A stretch of DNA of 64,000 bases from Dysidea avara (Eukaryota; Porifera; Demospongiae; Dictyoceratida; Dysideidae). How positions within the stretch are numbered: position 1 is the first letter of the stretch; each line of letters begins with the position of its first letter. A model generated the notes under the pieces. That model did no database searches, was not told where the DNA came from, and worked only from the letters and a program-made list of their open reading frames with translations. Positions 12,331 to 23,252 of this stretch are shown in pieces. Location: NCBI RefSeq assembly GCF_963678975.1, contig NC_089272.1:62570574-62634573 (forward strand), written 5' to 3'. The position numbers were made by a program, and so were the translations under genes.

Positions 12331-12824
12331 GACCAATCACCATAGTGATTCTCTCGAGCGAAAAAAAGCAGCCAAATAGATGGCTTAAGTAAACAAAATC
12401 TAACTACTAAACGATACTAGTCTATTTCTTACTATTCACACTGGCTAAACTAGAATCTGGTGGCATGACAAAACTGGTTCCCACAATCGAATGTAAAGGT
12501 TAGTATTATTTAGAATATATTTGTTTTATTGAGTCATTGTCGAAGTGGACTACAGTTTAATCTGGGCTAAGATGGCACCAGACTAGTAAGGTGTATAAGT
12601 ACGTTTATATATATGTAGACTAGAGTTGTGGCCACCCGCGTTGGCTTTTTCGATTGCCATTGGCTGCTTGTAAACATTATACGTATTGGTGACGTTATGG
12701 CCCACAATCGACCTTTACATGTCGGGCTATAAAAGAATTCGAGTGATCTGCGAAGTGTCTTTCTACCTATTAGGTGAGGTGTCGTAGTGGTCTTCGCCAC
12801 CGGCACTTGTGCTATGCTGCACAA

Positions 12825-12970
12825 AACCGCAGCCAGTGCAATATCTGTATATTGCACTGCGGTCGGTGCATTATAACTTATAATGCACTCGTTGTGGTCT
12901 ACAAAACCGCAACCAGTGCGTTATAAGTTATAATGCACTCGCTGCGGTCTGCAGCAGTGCAATATACAAA
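12825..12970. repeat. Cluster of short palindromes with a tandem unit
   Basis: Two related units of about 60-70 bp each contain acaaaaccgca, a palindrome (gcattataacttataatgc, then the variant gcgttataagttataatgca) and a closing ctgcggtc/gttgtggtct. A further palindrome (tgcaatatctgtatattgca) sits at the left end. Each unit can fold by itself. Non-coding. Confidence 0.75.
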
Positions 12971-13366
12971 TTATGGTACTGGCGGTGCCTTTGAACTGCC
13001 CATGCAGAGTGGTACATACCAAGTTGTAATCCCATCTCAAACCATTTGGTGGCCATACTGGGAATGACCAGCTCAGTTAGATTTACAATGTCTAGTGGAA
13101 CATCAGAACCATTACCTGCAATGAGTTATGGAAAGCACAGGTATGTACCAATATGATAGTGCTTTACAGTACAGCAGAAATATGAACACACAACCACCAA
13201 CAGACACAACAGTCACACGCATTATCAGTGTGTACATGTTTGTATGTGCTTGCCTGTCTGAGCATGCTTGCATATACATGCACGGTGTGTGCATGTGTGT
13301 ATGTACAGCAGGGTAGTTACGTTACGTCTGTAAGTATGTGAATATCTGGTTTTTGTGTAGATTTCA

Positions 13367-13402
13367 GTGTGTGTGTGTGTGTGTGTGTGTGCGTGTGTGT
13401 GC
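13367..13402. repeat. GT dinucleotide microsatellite
   Basis: A run of about 18 GT units with one C interruption. The paralogous position in copy B (25,868-25,890) is shorter and degenerate. Confidence 0.9.
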
Positions 13403-13433
13403 ATTCACCTAGAGCTACAATTCAGCTTACAAG

Positions 13434-13508
13434 CTAACAACTTAGGGAATACCCCCACTAACAACTTAGGGAATACCCCAACTAACAACTTAGGGAATAC
13501 CCCCACTA
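13434..13508. repeat. 24-bp tandem repeat, 3 copies
   Basis: The unit ctaacaacttagggaatacc plus ccca occurs three times with one substitution. The period is a multiple of three and would encode NNLGNTPT, but no gene context supports translation. Copy B has a single related segment near 26,340, so the expansion is specific to copy A. Confidence 0.9.
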
Positions 13509-14490
13509 ACCTACAGTGTACTTTTATACTCAACCTTGTGGTCTTGTACTTGTAATAATATGAATGTCCCTAATTCAATACTACTGAACACATCATAACA
13601 TATATTTACATTAGCGCAATTAAAACATCTTAATTTAAAAATGAAGTAGGGTTCAAATAGTAATCACACACATATGAGTGCAATTAGGGAATAACTATAC
13701 AAGTAATGGCGAAAATTGAGCAAGACAATGCCAAGTGCTTTTTGACAGTTACGAGTACAATTATTCCATTAATACACGAAAATATGTGTGATCACTTACT
13801 AATTCTACTAATCAAAAACATTTGCTGACCTGTTTAAATACTGACCATATAGCAATCAGGATAGGACCCAAATCTGACCCATATGTCACACGGTTTAGGT
13901 AATTTGCCAAGATTAGATTTAAAGTAAAAAGTTCCCAGTTCACATATAGATTATACAGTGATACAGACAATAACTATGCTATTACACTGTAGGAAGGTTA
14001 CCTGCAAGAAACAAGTAGCTACCAAACTTTTATCAATGATCGATAAGTGGGCATAGCTCCATGAAAGTCTACAGGCAGCTACTGTACAGCAAAATCCACA
14101 ATTCCCATAATTGGGCTCACTTGATGCAAAACTAGTTACAACCAGAAACAAGGGAACAGTTGCTCCCCCCCCCCCCCCCTCCTCCCCATCCCATTGCAAA
14201 ACACATTCTCAGATAATGGGCATGGCTCCATGTATGTTTGTTGTCTATACACAATTGAATTTCCTTCAGCACAATTGAGCTTATAAGATAGTAAAGCAGA
14301 TGACCTGGACAAAATGCGATTCGGACAATCTGCGACCGACTTAAAATGCTGACATTATGAGATGGTCTTATTGATGAGGTCATGAAGTACACCTTAACTA
14401 TGTTTGGAACCTACTTGACATGGTCACTATAATGAGGTGGTCACATTGCAAATTTAAGTGTCAAAGTATAATGCATAATCACTTGTGACT

Positions 14491-14922
14491 TACTACTACT
14501 GTACATCTTTGCTTCCAGACACAGAGAGGCTTCGAGTAGCGTTTATCTATTTATAAGCACATGTGCAGAGGATAAGACTAGCAAGCAACAGAGTACCATA
14601 CACCATAATTATACTGTTGTACACATGCTATAAAAATCTAATGCATACTCACAGAGATTCACCCACTTAGCCTAGCAACCCAGGACCTTAGCGCTTGCAC
14701 CTTATACTGAAAGCTGAGTGCTCCTGGATCTGGCCTACAACAGTAAACTAGGGTAGATCTCTACAATCACATACTGCATTATATATCTAGAGCACTTGTA
14801 CAGCAGTACATTATCTATAATACTTGTAGCGTGCTAATCAATCCTCCACACATGCGCTTATAAATGGATAAGCGCTACACGAAGACCATGTCTGGGCCTA
14901 GAAGCAAAGACTACTGTACAAA
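14491..14922. mobile_element. MITE-like element with about 80-bp inverted arms
   Basis: The left arm (ctttgcttccagacacagag, then tatttataagcacatgtgca) and right arm (tgcgcttataaatggataag, then ctgggcctagaagcaaagac) are imperfect reverse complements over about 80 bp. The intervening 260 bp has no ORF. It abuts the right end of duplication copy A. Confidence 0.75.
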
Positions 14923-14989
14923 ACAACGTTAGGTATGAAAATTAACTGTTGTATAGATGTAGAAGTGTATATATTATCCAATCCAAAAC

Positions 14990-15095
14990 AGCCAAGCTGT
15001 AAAAAAAGAGTGCAGCCCTCAGAAAGGCAATAGTGAAAAAAGATATGAAATCCAAGGTGGCGGCCAAGAAATGGCTGTGATGGTAGGTATACATT
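14990..15095. mobile_element. Single arm of the ACAGCC MITE family
   Basis: Contains acagccaagctgt, a variant of the rGTGyGGCCtnnnAAAG block, and ccaaggtggcggccaagaaa. These match arms of the complete elements at 41,575-41,980 and 62,385-62,645. Only one arm is present here, so it is a fragment. Confidence 0.55.
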
Positions 15096-15712
15096 TATTA
15101 CATCTCAATTAATCCCTGTGACTTGAAATGTACCTGAACTCTCTACAGGGTGATTTGCCTGTAGACGAACTCTCTACAGGAGGGTCATTCCATACCAAAT
15201 CAACATGAAATTGACATGACCTCTTCGGATTTCTTTGTAATTTGCTGCACATAAAGGGTCTATTGAGAAACTAAGTCACACCAAATTTTGGCCCATTCTA
15301 CTAATTACCTTTGGAGATATGACCACTCAGAAGTTGATTGAAAAACTTCTTGCAACATAGTACAAGCTAACACAAAAATTCCCATAACTTGTGAATGGTT
15401 TAATGTATAAAGCCACAGTTTGCTTTATCAAATTCAATATTAATTTCTCTTTCTGCTGATATATAGTTTTTTATAATTGTACAAAGTAGAAGGTCAAACC
15501 ACAAAAAAGTGGTTTTTTCTTTGATGTCAATTTTCAAAGAAACGGTAGTTTTAATTACCTTCATACTTCGTACACAAGCTGTGTACATATACAACTTTCT
15601 CATGAAAAAGTTCCAAGTTGGGACAATAAGCAGAACATACATTTGTGAACTAAATCTCTTATCAAGTCAATTAGCTACTTTATATATTTACAAACTTATA
15701 CAGACACCACAA
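15096..15712. other. 3' flank of the transposase-like ORF, possible element end
   Basis: No gene. A direct repeat of gaactctctacagg occurs at 15,136 and 15,166. It is followed by agggtcattccataccaaat at 15,180, which looks like a transposon terminus, but I find no inverted partner beyond the 5' side of the ORF. The remainder is AT-rich. Confidence 0.35.
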
Positions 15713-17434
15713 TTAATTGGAAGTTTTTAACTTATACTTTAACTGCTGTAATACTGTCTTAGTTTCCTTTTTTGAAATAGTGTAAATTCTTCCAGAACTG
15801 GTTCTTGGATCAACTATTGTAAGGACGTCATCAGTAGACACTGTAATAATTCTTTCTTTTACTGGATACTTATATGATTGTGATGGACCATGAGGAATTA
15901 AACTGTTTATACTAACTATTTTGTCATCTTGATTTATGTGAACAACACAACCCAACCACCATTCACCTTCGTACACAGCTGTGACAAATCCTTTTATGTC
16001 ATCAATTGCAATTTCAGTCTTATTTAAACGAGTAACTCTTTCCTCTTTAGCAACACTTGAATTTGAAAACATCTTTGTTAAAATTTTAACACTGCTTAGA
16101 GGAATAAAGCAGTGAAGTTTCTGTGTACCAGGTATAGTTCTACTTATTTTTAGCCTTTCTTCTAGGATGATCTCTTCTCGTCTGTACTCATCTATTATGC
16201 AGTATTTAAAATGGACCCTTTCTATGTTCTCAATTGCCCAGTCAAATAGCTGACGAGGAGTCATAATTTGGGAATGATATGCTCTTGGCAGACTCGCCTT
16301 AGCAGCGAGACGTTTTACAGTACCACCAATTCCATCACACGGTCCCTTGCCGTGTGATGTAGCATAGAAATGCCATTCAGCTTGTATCCCAAAATCTTCC
16401 TTATGATGGCAAAGGTTCACAAAGTTTTTGCGATTTTTGTATTGAGCTGCAGATCCATCTGAAAAACAAAGCATTTTATCTACGCTTAGAAATTTTTCTT
16501 GAAGAAATTGTACAAGATTCCTTTGAAATAAATGCACAGCAACTGTGTCATGATGTAAGCAATCAGATATAACAACATAACTGATATGTTCTAGCTTTCC
16601 CGATTCTCTGTAATAGGCAACAAATAAATGTATTATTGCCTGTGAGTTGTTCCAATGGAATCCTTGGGCTGCATCTTGTAACATAGAAGAATAATTCTCT
16701 GAGAAATCGCCAATTACTATAAACTGTCCTGGAAGCAGGCTTGACATAACATTTGTTTGAAACAGAGATTGCTGCTTAGCAATGAATGAATGGGGTATCA
16801 AAAGTTTAATCTGATCACAAAATGAATCTACAAAATCATCTGCTGATTTAGTAATTGTCTCTAGTGTTGATCTATCCACAGACACCCATTGTTTGTACTG
16901 GATACTGTCAATGTAATTGTCATCCATTACTTCATTCAGGTAATCTTTGAGCTGTGAGATTCCTGGGCAAAACTGACAAATCCTTAAGTAGCAAGCAGGC
17001 TGTGGAGGATTACATATGACTAGTGCAATACAGTGGTAATAATGCTGTAAATGCAACTCCCTACCAGCTGTAAGCTCTGCCAGTTTACCAGCAACCATCA
17101 TCAATTTTGTGTTTTGGTGGATAGTGCAAACACATACTGCATGTGTTCCACTAGCTCCAGCCAAGACACAATGCTTTGGGCGAAGTTCAGCAAACCTAGA
17201 AAATCCTATCTTTTCAGCTGGAAATTGATCTTTGAATTGTTGGTAAACTTCTTTCAGATTTCCTAACAATAGTCTCTTTTGAACTAAAATTCTTCTGTCA
17301 TCAACTTTAACAGAAATACAATCTTTCTTTCCAGGCATTACTCGACTAATATCATCAGACTCATAGTAGTTTTGAACCATTGTAATTGTCTCATTACTCA
17401 AACCATGACCATGATTTGGGTTTGGTGTGGACAA
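15713..17434 (-). CDS. Transposase-like protein, RNase H-fold type, intact ORF
   Basis: One uninterrupted frame of 573 codons. Ordered features are a DDISRVMPGKKD block (residues 28-38), FAELRPKHCVLAGASGTHAV (81-100), a Cys cluster CYLRICQFCPG (148-158), then putative acidic residues in GDFSENY (Asp243), FSDGSAAQYKN (Asp326) and GKGPCDGIGGTVKR (Asp367), with AEWHF (Glu353) before the last. A C-terminal segment (FVTAVYEGEWWLGCV, about 483-497) resembles a small Tudor/SH3-like barrel. The set matches a widespread, largely unnamed animal family that behaves like a DNA transposase; the catalytic assignment is inference. The frame opens at TTG, so the start is either the first ATG (17,380) or an upstream exon joined through an acceptor near 17,440. 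The lack of lesions contrasts with neighbouring elements and suggests recent activity or domestication. Confidence 0.75.
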   Translation of the reverse strand: MSTPNPNHGHGLSNETITMVQNYYESDDISRVMPGKKDCISVKVDDRRILVQKRLLLGNLKEVYQQFKDQFPAEKIGFSRFAELRPKHCVLAGASGTHAVCVCTIHQNTKLMMVAGKLAELTAGRELHLQHYYHCIALVICNPPQPACYLRICQFCPGISQLKDYLNEVMDDNYIDSIQYKQWVSVDRSTLETITKSADDFVDSFCDQIKLLIPHSFIAKQQSLFQTNVMSSLLPGQFIVIGDFSENYSSMLQDAAQGFHWNNSQAIIHLFVAYYRESGKLEHISYVVISDCLHHDTVAVHLFQRNLVQFLQEKFLSVDKMLCFSDGSAAQYKNRKNFVNLCHHKEDFGIQAEWHFYATSHGKGPCDGIGGTVKRLAAKASLPRAYHSQIMTPRQLFDWAIENIERVHFKYCIIDEYRREEIILEERLKISRTIPGTQKLHCFIPLSSVKILTKMFSNSSVAKEERVTRLNKTEIAIDDIKGFVTAVYEGEWWLGCVVHINQDDKIVSINSLIPHGPSQSYKYPVKERIITVSTDDVLTIVDPRTSSGRIYTISKKETKTVLQQLKYKLKTSN

Positions 17435-17439
17435 AATAC

Positions 17440-18270
17440 CTCCTTTATAACATGAAATTCTTTTATAAATACAGCCATCTCAGGGAATCTTTAACAGCAG
17501 CTTTAACAAAAATTTTCCAGGACCCCCCCCCCCCCTTGCAATAATAACTAACCCACTGTACAGTACACTATCTGAGAAATCCAATTAGAAATCCAGAATT
17601 AAATATTCAGAAATACTGAAGTCACAAAATCAGTATTTTCGTTTCCATCCGTTTATGAGTATTTGAATATAATGCACCTATTAATGTCTAGCCCACCCCA
17701 GGGGTTCCCATGCATGCACTAATTTCGGATTTGACATCTAATGCCTTGTCCCACCCCTTGGGCTTTTGACAGGGGAGACGTTTGTTGAACCAAAATGTTT
17801 TATATAAGTAAGCTGAGTCAACTCCCTCACTTAGAAGGTGGAGGCATAGTGGGATACCCAAGTACTGGGAAGAATTTGTCAAATTCCTGGCCCTCCCTAC
17901 CCGGAGGTGGATGCAGGTATAGAATAATTGCTAGTATTGGGGGATACAGCATGCACTGATGATCTACTAGCTCTGAGCTAGTGGCCATGAAAACCATGTC
18001 TATGTATATAGATATGTATGAGTTACAGAAGCACTAGCCTACACATAATTTATCTTGTTTTCCAATATGACTTCACTAGTATTATTGGCTGTCTATATTC
18101 ATGGATACTCTTGACCTTATCACAGACATTAATAATGAATTCAATTTGTGCATCATTTATAAAATCTTACTATGAGCTAGCAGCAACACAGCACATTCTT
18201 ATACACCTCTGAACCAAATTGCATTTTTGACTACAGCAAAGGACATTTTGATGGTTTGTGAAATATAGCT
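17440..18270. other. Intergenic stretch with a poly-C tract
   Basis: A C-run at 17,521-17,535 and AT-rich DNA. Weak similarity to repeat ends is possible, but no gene, RNA or complete element is supported. Confidence 0.4.
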
Positions 18271-18272
18271 AG

Positions 18273-19283
18273 CTAGTGGTGTAGCCAGGAAATAATTTTA
18301 CCAAGGCAAAGTTTATACATTGACCTAATTGAGAGGGTCTGCTTCTGACTCAACTGATTCACAATTAAGCATGGGTGGTACAGCATTTGCAGGTTGACTA
18401 TCTGGTTGGATGGAAGAAACTGTTTCAGAAGACTCTGAGTATTTTCTACATGTCATAAGTAATGCTCAAACTTAGTTAATGCTACAGTGTACCGTGCTTC
18501 AGTTATTAGACTAGTTTAATTACACTCAAGAACTGACTTACTCCAGAGATATTTTGAGTGATCAGGCCATTCATGAACTGCAATGGAGGTCATAGTCATG
18601 CACTATACTTTACATATTGATCTGATGTGATATTAAAGTCAGAGGTTATCTCTTTCATGTGAATCTCAACTGCATGGTGCTAAGCATGTCAAGCTAGGGA
18701 GTCTGAGAGCATGCTATCTCAAGGAAAACTTTGAAACTATATATACTCTGAAATGGCATTTGGAAGCTATTTTTTGATTGTAACTGCTATTGCATGATCA
18801 ATTAATGGCTCAATGCAAATGCCATGCAGTTGACTCGGAAATTTTGAAAAGTAATTTAAAGACATGCAATTAACATAAATGTAGGCCAAGCAGTGTAATG
18901 AGAACAGTAGCTGTAAGCTGTACTGAATGGTCTATTAGAGTATATTACGCGACTGCTCTATTTAGAGTATGGTGACTGCTCTTACTATTAGAATATGATG
19001 ACTGCTCTATTAGAGTATCTCGATCTTTTTACAAGTTCAAGTCAGTGGCTGAAAAGTGGCAGTTCAGCCAATGTGTCACCGTGGGCTCCGGCCCTGCTTA
19101 GTACTATATACAGCCATAGATCCTATTATGTGTATAGTACAGTAATGCTGTCTAGTAACATTTGAGTAGAAAATTCGGGGTACCAAAACTGAGGCCTGCT
19201 CAGCCTGAAATGTTGAGCATTTTTTACCAAGGCAGCTGCTTGCAGCAGTGCCTCGGTTGCCTCAATGGTGGCTACGCCACTGC
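18273..19283. mobile_element. 1.0-kb element with GTGGYGTAGCCA ends
   Basis: The left end agtggtgtagccaggaaata is followed by attttaccaaggcaaag. The right end, ttttttaccaaggcagctgc followed later by ggtggctacgccact, is its inverse at the tip. Such aGTGGcGTAGCCA tips are common on hAT-type non-autonomous elements. The interior has no transposase and holds the CTATTAGAG motif cluster. Target duplication not clear. Confidence 0.55.
18925..19035. repeat. Cluster of the GACTGCTCTATTAGAGTAT motif
   Basis: Four variants occur within about 100 bp (tctattagagtat, gactgctctatttagagtat, gctcttactattagaatat, gactgctctattagagtat). The core CTCTAnTAGAG is palindromic. The same motif recurs at 7.49, 27.91, 34.56-34.69, 38.07, 39.19, 40.43, 42.27 and 59.10 kb. 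Confidence 0.8.
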
Positions 19284-19444
19284 AAATACAAACCACTCAA
19301 TTTTATATACAATAATTGATAAATTCGATTTCATTGGATTGGACAATTCTAGCTAGCGATGGTTGTAATGGTTTATGGTAAACAAAAACCAAACATGTTT
19401 GTGTTGCTGACCTTTAGCCCACTTATTTTATATTATATCTGTAG

Positions 19445-21120
19445 TTTCTGATGGAGCAAAAAGAAGTCACCTTATATCGCCCAATGTGACTGTTAACTCA
19501 GGAGCTGATTTGGTTTCCATTGATATTCCAGGCAGCATCAGAGCTGAAGCCGATGGCTTTATTATAACAGAGGTAAGCAGAGTGGCTCTTCTTCCAGTCA
19601 GGTCCAGCGGACCATAGGAGACCTACCGATTTTCCAAGTGAGGTCTCTGCCTTGGTAAAATCTTACCCACCACTAAAAGTATCAAAAAGTTCACCTCCAC
19701 CATTATTGTCATATGTACACCCAAAGCCAGGTAAGAAATATATGCAGTTCTTCAGTCTTTAAAAATCCTTTTTTGCTACAGGTTGCTATCAAGAGCAAGA
19801 TGAACTATGCAAGTGTTCCTCTGAGCAAGCCACCAATTGTGTCCAGAAAATGTAAGCCTCCTATACCTCCAAGAACCACATGAAAAACATCAAGTGAAGA
19901 AGACAAGTGCATGAAGAATCCAGCTAGTTCCCATTGTAGTGCTGATGTGTCTATTCCAAGCAGCAAGACCAATACCCGATCTCGATCTCACACTGTAGAT
20001 GAATCCAGTGTTAATCCACATGGTGATGGATATCGTAGATCGCTAAAAACACATGAAATGGTTGTACTCAAGGATAAAAACCAAGCAAGGTTTGTGCATA
20101 TAATAAAACTACATGTAATTTAAAAATTAATATTTTTGCAATTAATCATGTCAGGCTCTGTATAGCTCTCTAAATAGGGCAAAGATAGAAATCCTAACAA
20201 TTGTACTTCTAATTTTACATTATTTGTGAAGTGGCTGGTTTTACTGTACATTTATTATACGTTAATAGGAACATGTTACAGACCACCAATCCACTGCACA
20301 GTCCTGATCATATTGGGGAACTTGTGCTAATGGGATGTTCAGTAGGACTATATGATAAGTTGGATATCACCAGTTTACTACCATTCCTTAGTTCCTAGTA
20401 TCTGCTAACTCGTGATGACACAGATGTACTTACTAATCCTACTACCACCAATAATTCTGAGCTTAGCCATCTGTTGAACATGTTGCCCAGAAAAAAACAA
20501 AGGATGGTTTGACAAGTTTTTATACTGTCTTCATCGTTCATCTGAAGGAAATGGTCATGCTGGGCTGGTAGAAGAATTAAAGTGTAAATTTGACAAGCTA
20601 AGCAAAACAGCTATCACCTAGTGACAAAAAGAAGAATACAAAGGAAGTACCCAAAGACAACTATGAGGTATGCTAAGCACTATTGTATGAGACACCTGTT
20701 AGCATCTGTATCTATTCTCATTTTCAGTCAGTCTCATCCAATTTATTTGGAATTGCCAAATGAGTCATCTCCATATACACATTTAGTGTGATGCCAACAG
20801 ATTTGGTGGAGTCTCTTATAGAGAGAATTGGCAGGCAGCTTAGTGAGTTGTTTGTTAACAAATAAAAAACACAAAATTACCTGGGCTGCAAAAGGGGCTT
20901 TAAACACTAATCACAAGATGACATGGCTAAATAACAATAAAAATAATTGTGTTTGTGTGGTTTACAGTAAGTTTGGGTTTTTTTGTAGACATCAAGAACT
21001 CTTGATATCATATTGAAAGTAGCTGGTTCACAAAAGATAGATTCAAGGAGGTCTCTTATGGAATCAAGAGTCTGCAGGAACAGCCATTTATCGATGGTAG
21101 CACAAGATGCCAGCAAGTAA
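19445..21120 (+). pseudogene. Broken multi-exon gene with a CARD and a possible Ras-binding-like region
   Basis: Exons read by eye: 19,445-19,572 (VTVNSGADLVSIDIPG; gtaagc donor), 19,782-20,089 (proline-rich, with KPPIPPR as a possible SH3 ligand), and 20,269-20,667, a CARD with helix blocks DKLDITSLLPFLSS, YLLTRDDTDVLTNPTTT, LSHLLNMLPRK, GWFDKFLYCLHRSSEG and HAGLVEELK. Junction phases agree for the first three. Exon 20,728-20,842 (VMPTDLVESLIERIGRQL; gtgagt donor) and an exon from 20,989 (TLDIILKVAGSQ) recall the Ras-binding domain of class I PI3-kinases, weakly. Lesions: TGA near 19,881, TAG in the CARD near 20,396, a frameshift near 20,500 and another before 20,640. Probably dead as read. 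The CARD call is good; the RBD-like call is tentative. Confidence 0.65.
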
Positions 21121-21129
21121 CTTTCTCTA

Positions 21130-23250
21130 TAGCAACAATTAATCATTTACTTAGTTAGTATAAACATAATCGACTTCGCAATCGCCATAAATATAAGTAT
21201 ACACACTTTTGTAATCAATTCACAATGTCACATCAACGCTTTATCATGTTGTAAAATATGCTGTGTTAAGTATCAACACGCAACCCATCCTTCACACCAT
21301 AATATGTGGGGAAGATATCACAAATTCACAATAATAATATTGGATATATGGTCACTGTATGTAATGGTGGGCTTTTCTTGTTGCTATGCTGCTGACCTAT
21401 TATGCGTATGTGTGTGCCATAATGAATGGTACTGTACTCTAATATCTATGCTGTAACAAGGTTTATAATTTTGAGACCACGCCATGTTTGGAATTGATCT
21501 GTATACTGTTAGCTGCAGTAGCAAACATCAGTAACGTTTTACGCGTACGTCATGTCAGCATACAGTATACATCATTGTGTATGTACAGTACTGTGCAACC
21601 TTATATAGTCAGGTGACTGCATAGGCAGGCCATTTTGTTTAAAAACAATATTAGGTAGATTTTGGGAAATTTCTATGTTTGTAGGAAGTTATTTAGGGCC
21701 TTTACAAAATTGTGTGGCTTCTCCTTGACAGGTTTCTTTGTTCTAAAAGTGTATATCATTGAAATACCCTACACATGGTATAATTGTACTAAGCATGATA
21801 CTACAATAGTACAGCGGGACAGCGTATAGCTAACACTGTTAACTTCACCTACTGTTCCTAAGCCCATCTGCTGCTCACCTGGCAATAATGTGACATACAA
21901 ATTCATGCACAATTTGCATTCCTATGTTGTGTTTCACATAAAATAATGCTGAGTGTTTGTGTATGCAGACGAAATGGAACACTGTTAAACACATAGTGAG
22001 CACTATAGCTTAGGTGAAATGAGATATGCATGTAAAAGCCTTTTTCAGCACATTCAAAATGGTGATTCATCCCACAAAATCATTTTGCTCAAAGATTATG
22101 TTACATTAATATAAGGGTAAAATTATTGTACTGAAATGCCAGTAAAGTTGCGCACTTACCATGAACTATGCTTTTGGTAAACTATTTTATTTTGACATAA
22201 TTATTTAGATATATGAACAATTAATGAGTCTAAAACATTAGCTTTTATAAGTAGTGATCGATTTTCTACAGTAATATTGCATAAAGCACTCACATGAAAT
22301 ATGATGAGGTTAGAAACTTTAACGATGCATAGGACACATGCAAAGCATCAACTTATTTAGGTAATGAACTCCAAATTAGGTATTAGGCGACAATATTAGC
22401 TAATTAAGTGAGCGATGTATTCTAATGAAGTATTTATTAGTCTAATGGGATTAATATAAGTTGCAATAATATTTATGCACTCTGCTCTCTTTAATGACTG
22501 ATTATAAAATTTGAAGCATTCAAATTTTGTCAAAATGACAGTGGTACCAAAAGGCATATTCTGTTTTAAGAGTGCTTCCTTTCCTCCACATACAATGATA
22601 CTGCAAAATAAAAGGTAGACACTGAACCAGGACACAAAGTGAAACTCAACTCCTCAGATCAAAGGTTTCCATTTACATTGTATTGCCACCAGAAAATTCC
22701 AACCTTTTTAGATATGCAAATGTGATACCATACAATTATACAATATTACAGATTTGTCATAATGATATGACACTGCAGCTGGAACCCAACTAATATAGCT
22801 AATGTAGCAGTCATGCACTTTTTCTGCCCAATGCTAATTATCAAGCTTTTGAGTGTAGCATTATTGACTGATGCAACTGTTTAGACCATGACGCGCACAG
22901 ATACAACATTAATACAATTATTGTCTACAATAAAAGCATCAAGCGTTGCACCAGCTGTGGCATAAAAGGTAGATATGCCTAACTATAAAAGATCAATGGA
23001 CCATTGTACATATGTATGTGCTCTATTTAATGCAATAAATTTGGTATAAACATAGTGAGCTAAACATTTGACATAATTATGAGCAAATATACTATACTGA
23101 TTTGGCTGCCAAATGATTTTGAAATGAATAATGACTAACTGATAATTAACAGTTGCTCCCAGACCAACAGACAACAAGTGCAAATTTGTTAGTAGAGCAT
23201 TGGAGGCTGACACAAAAATTTATGTATAGGTAGAGCACTGCAGCATAGCA
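21130..23250. other. 2.1-kb stretch without a recognised gene
   Basis: AT-rich DNA. Minus-strand frames of 76-79 codons at 22,396-22,635 and 22,983-23,213 show no domain. No complete inverted-repeat element was found, although TATT/AATA-rich tracts may hide old ones. Confidence 0.4.
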
Positions 23251-23252
23251 CA

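Larger units (their letters stand above)
11367..13017. mobile_element. 1.65-kb insertion inside Death-domain exon A
   Basis: Defined by comparison with copy B, where the flanks are continuous. The insert holds AT-rich DNA, a tract at 11,722-11,812 that recurs inverted at 59,722-59,824, a GC-rich CpG-containing block (about 11,985-12,330), and palindromic repeats (12,825-12,970). No clear terminal inverted repeat, poly-A tail or target duplication is visible. The right end (gcagttcaaaggc on the minus strand) resembles 44,485-44,520. Probably a composite repeat or several nested insertions. Confidence 0.65.
11175..13115 (-). pseudogene. Death-domain exon, copy A, split by an insertion
   Basis: On the minus strand the exon starts at 13,115 after a tcattgcag acceptor and encodes LTELVIPSMATKWFEMGLQL, the first helices of a Death domain. 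The coding stops being collinear at 13,018 and resumes at 11,366 with SKELKTIQHD, TACRMMSLEWL and SRSVGRNTLAESLRHLE before a stop. The intact paralogue at 25,335-25,624 shows that 1.65 kb were inserted at the LG-VD turn. The remaining halves still look coding, so the insertion may be fairly young. Death domains mediate homotypic adaptor assembly; this copy cannot form one unless the insertion were spliced out, for which I see no clear sites. Confidence 0.8.
10938..14460. repeat. Segmental duplication, copy A (paralogue of 25,095-28,795)
   Basis: Blocks align in order with copy B: tcctttatctatg and aggcaatggcttccctgcat (10,950 / 25,108); the Death-domain exon; the CA/GT-rich intron (13,180 / 25,720); the tract around acaattattccat (13,760 / 27,320); the poly-C run (14,165 / 27,690); and the gacatggtcactataatgag unit (14,417 / 28,486). 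Copy A has a 1.65-kb insertion inside the exon (11,367-13,017). Copy B has different insertions, so the transposons arrived after the duplication. Confidence 0.85.

Noticed and set aside
11962-12336. Gene on either strand in the GC-rich block (124, 96 and 84 codons)
   Set aside because: Overlapping frames on both strands reflect few stop codons in GC-rich DNA; no translation resembles a known family.
13112-13555. Small proteins encoded across the GT-repeat region
   Set aside because: Translations are products of microsatellite and 24-bp repeats, not conserved in copy B.
15509-15730. Plus-strand 73-codon frame antisense to the end of the transposase-like ORF
   Set aside because: Shadow and flank sequence with no domain; the minus-strand frame explains the region.
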